Of a stretch of 5,095 nt of DNA, positions 5,042-5,095 are shown one piece after another. Positions within the stretch are counted from its first letter, which is position 1. The number at the start of each line of letters is the position of its first letter. The notes under the pieces are model-generated. The model worked only from the letters and a program-made list of their open reading frames with translations. It made no database searches and was not told the DNA's origin. This DNA comes from Solobacterium sp. UBA1789. GTDB taxonomy: Bacteria; Bacillota_I; Bacilli_A; Erysipelotrichales; Erysipelotrichaceae. Position numbers and translations under genes: made by a program. The DNA lies in assembly GCA_002314515.1 (NCBI GenBank), contig DCGB01000096.1:3106-8200 (forward strand), read 5' to 3'.

Positions 5042-5095
5042 AAATATTATTGATTTTCTTAAAGCCTGAACTATCGGTAACCAGCAGGATTTCAT
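5040..5095 (-). CDS. C-terminal end of a convergent gene, product unrecognised (partial)
   Basis: On the minus strand one frame reads EILLVTDSSGFKKINNI and then TAA (5042-5040), with the rest of the gene beyond the right edge. The EILLVTDSSG pattern looks like a real strand-turn of a folded protein. The stop sits exactly at the shared terminator, as expected for a gene end. Only 17 codons are visible and the other minus-strand frames are not all closed, so this is a tentative call with no functional assignment. Confidence 0.45.
   Translation of the reverse strand, partial: EILLVTDSSGFKKINNI

Overview
This AT-rich window (roughly 35-40% GC by eye) looks like chromosome from a low-GC Firmicute. 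EF-P of Bacillus/Clostridia type, a DUF4428 zinc-ribbon protein and a clostripain-type (C11) lipoprotein together suggest a gut anaerobe, possibly of the Erysipelotrichales. That placement is an inference from gene content, not a database result.

Layout: the left half reads leftwards and the middle-right reads rightwards from a 66-bp divergent intergenic region (2050-2115). On the minus strand, in transcription order, are a PnuC-fold membrane protein with an unusual N-terminal extension (850-2049), elongation factor P (efp, 233-790), and the first 72 codons of a short-chain dehydrogenase/reductase (SDR) that runs off the left edge (1-217). efp has a very good promoter of its own, whose -35 box overlaps the stop codon of the PnuC-like gene. 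A small hairpin plus U-run straddles the efp stop and abuts the SDR start. An SDR next to efp recalls B. subtilis YmfI, the reductase that completes the 5-aminopentanol modification of EF-P. The two genes may therefore form a substrate/modifying-enzyme pair.

On the plus strand is a tight three-gene operon: a DUF4428 zinc-ribbon protein (2116-2670), a 56-aa strongly basic protein (2672-2842), and a 730-aa secreted lipoprotein cysteine peptidase of family C11 (2823-5015). The first two genes are 1 bp apart and the last two overlap by 20 bp, so translation is probably coupled. The operon ends in a strong palindromic terminator (5016-5041), which also overlaps the stop codon of a convergent gene entering from the right edge (5040-5095, minus strand).

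There is no insertion sequence, CRISPR array, tRNA or rRNA, and no stretch over 300 bp without a gene. The points most worth a second look are the efp-SDR pairing, the PnuC-like protein that has lost canonical substrate-site residues and gained an extracytoplasmic domain, and the conserved-looking but functionally unassigned zinc-ribbon / basic microprotein / C11 protease operon.
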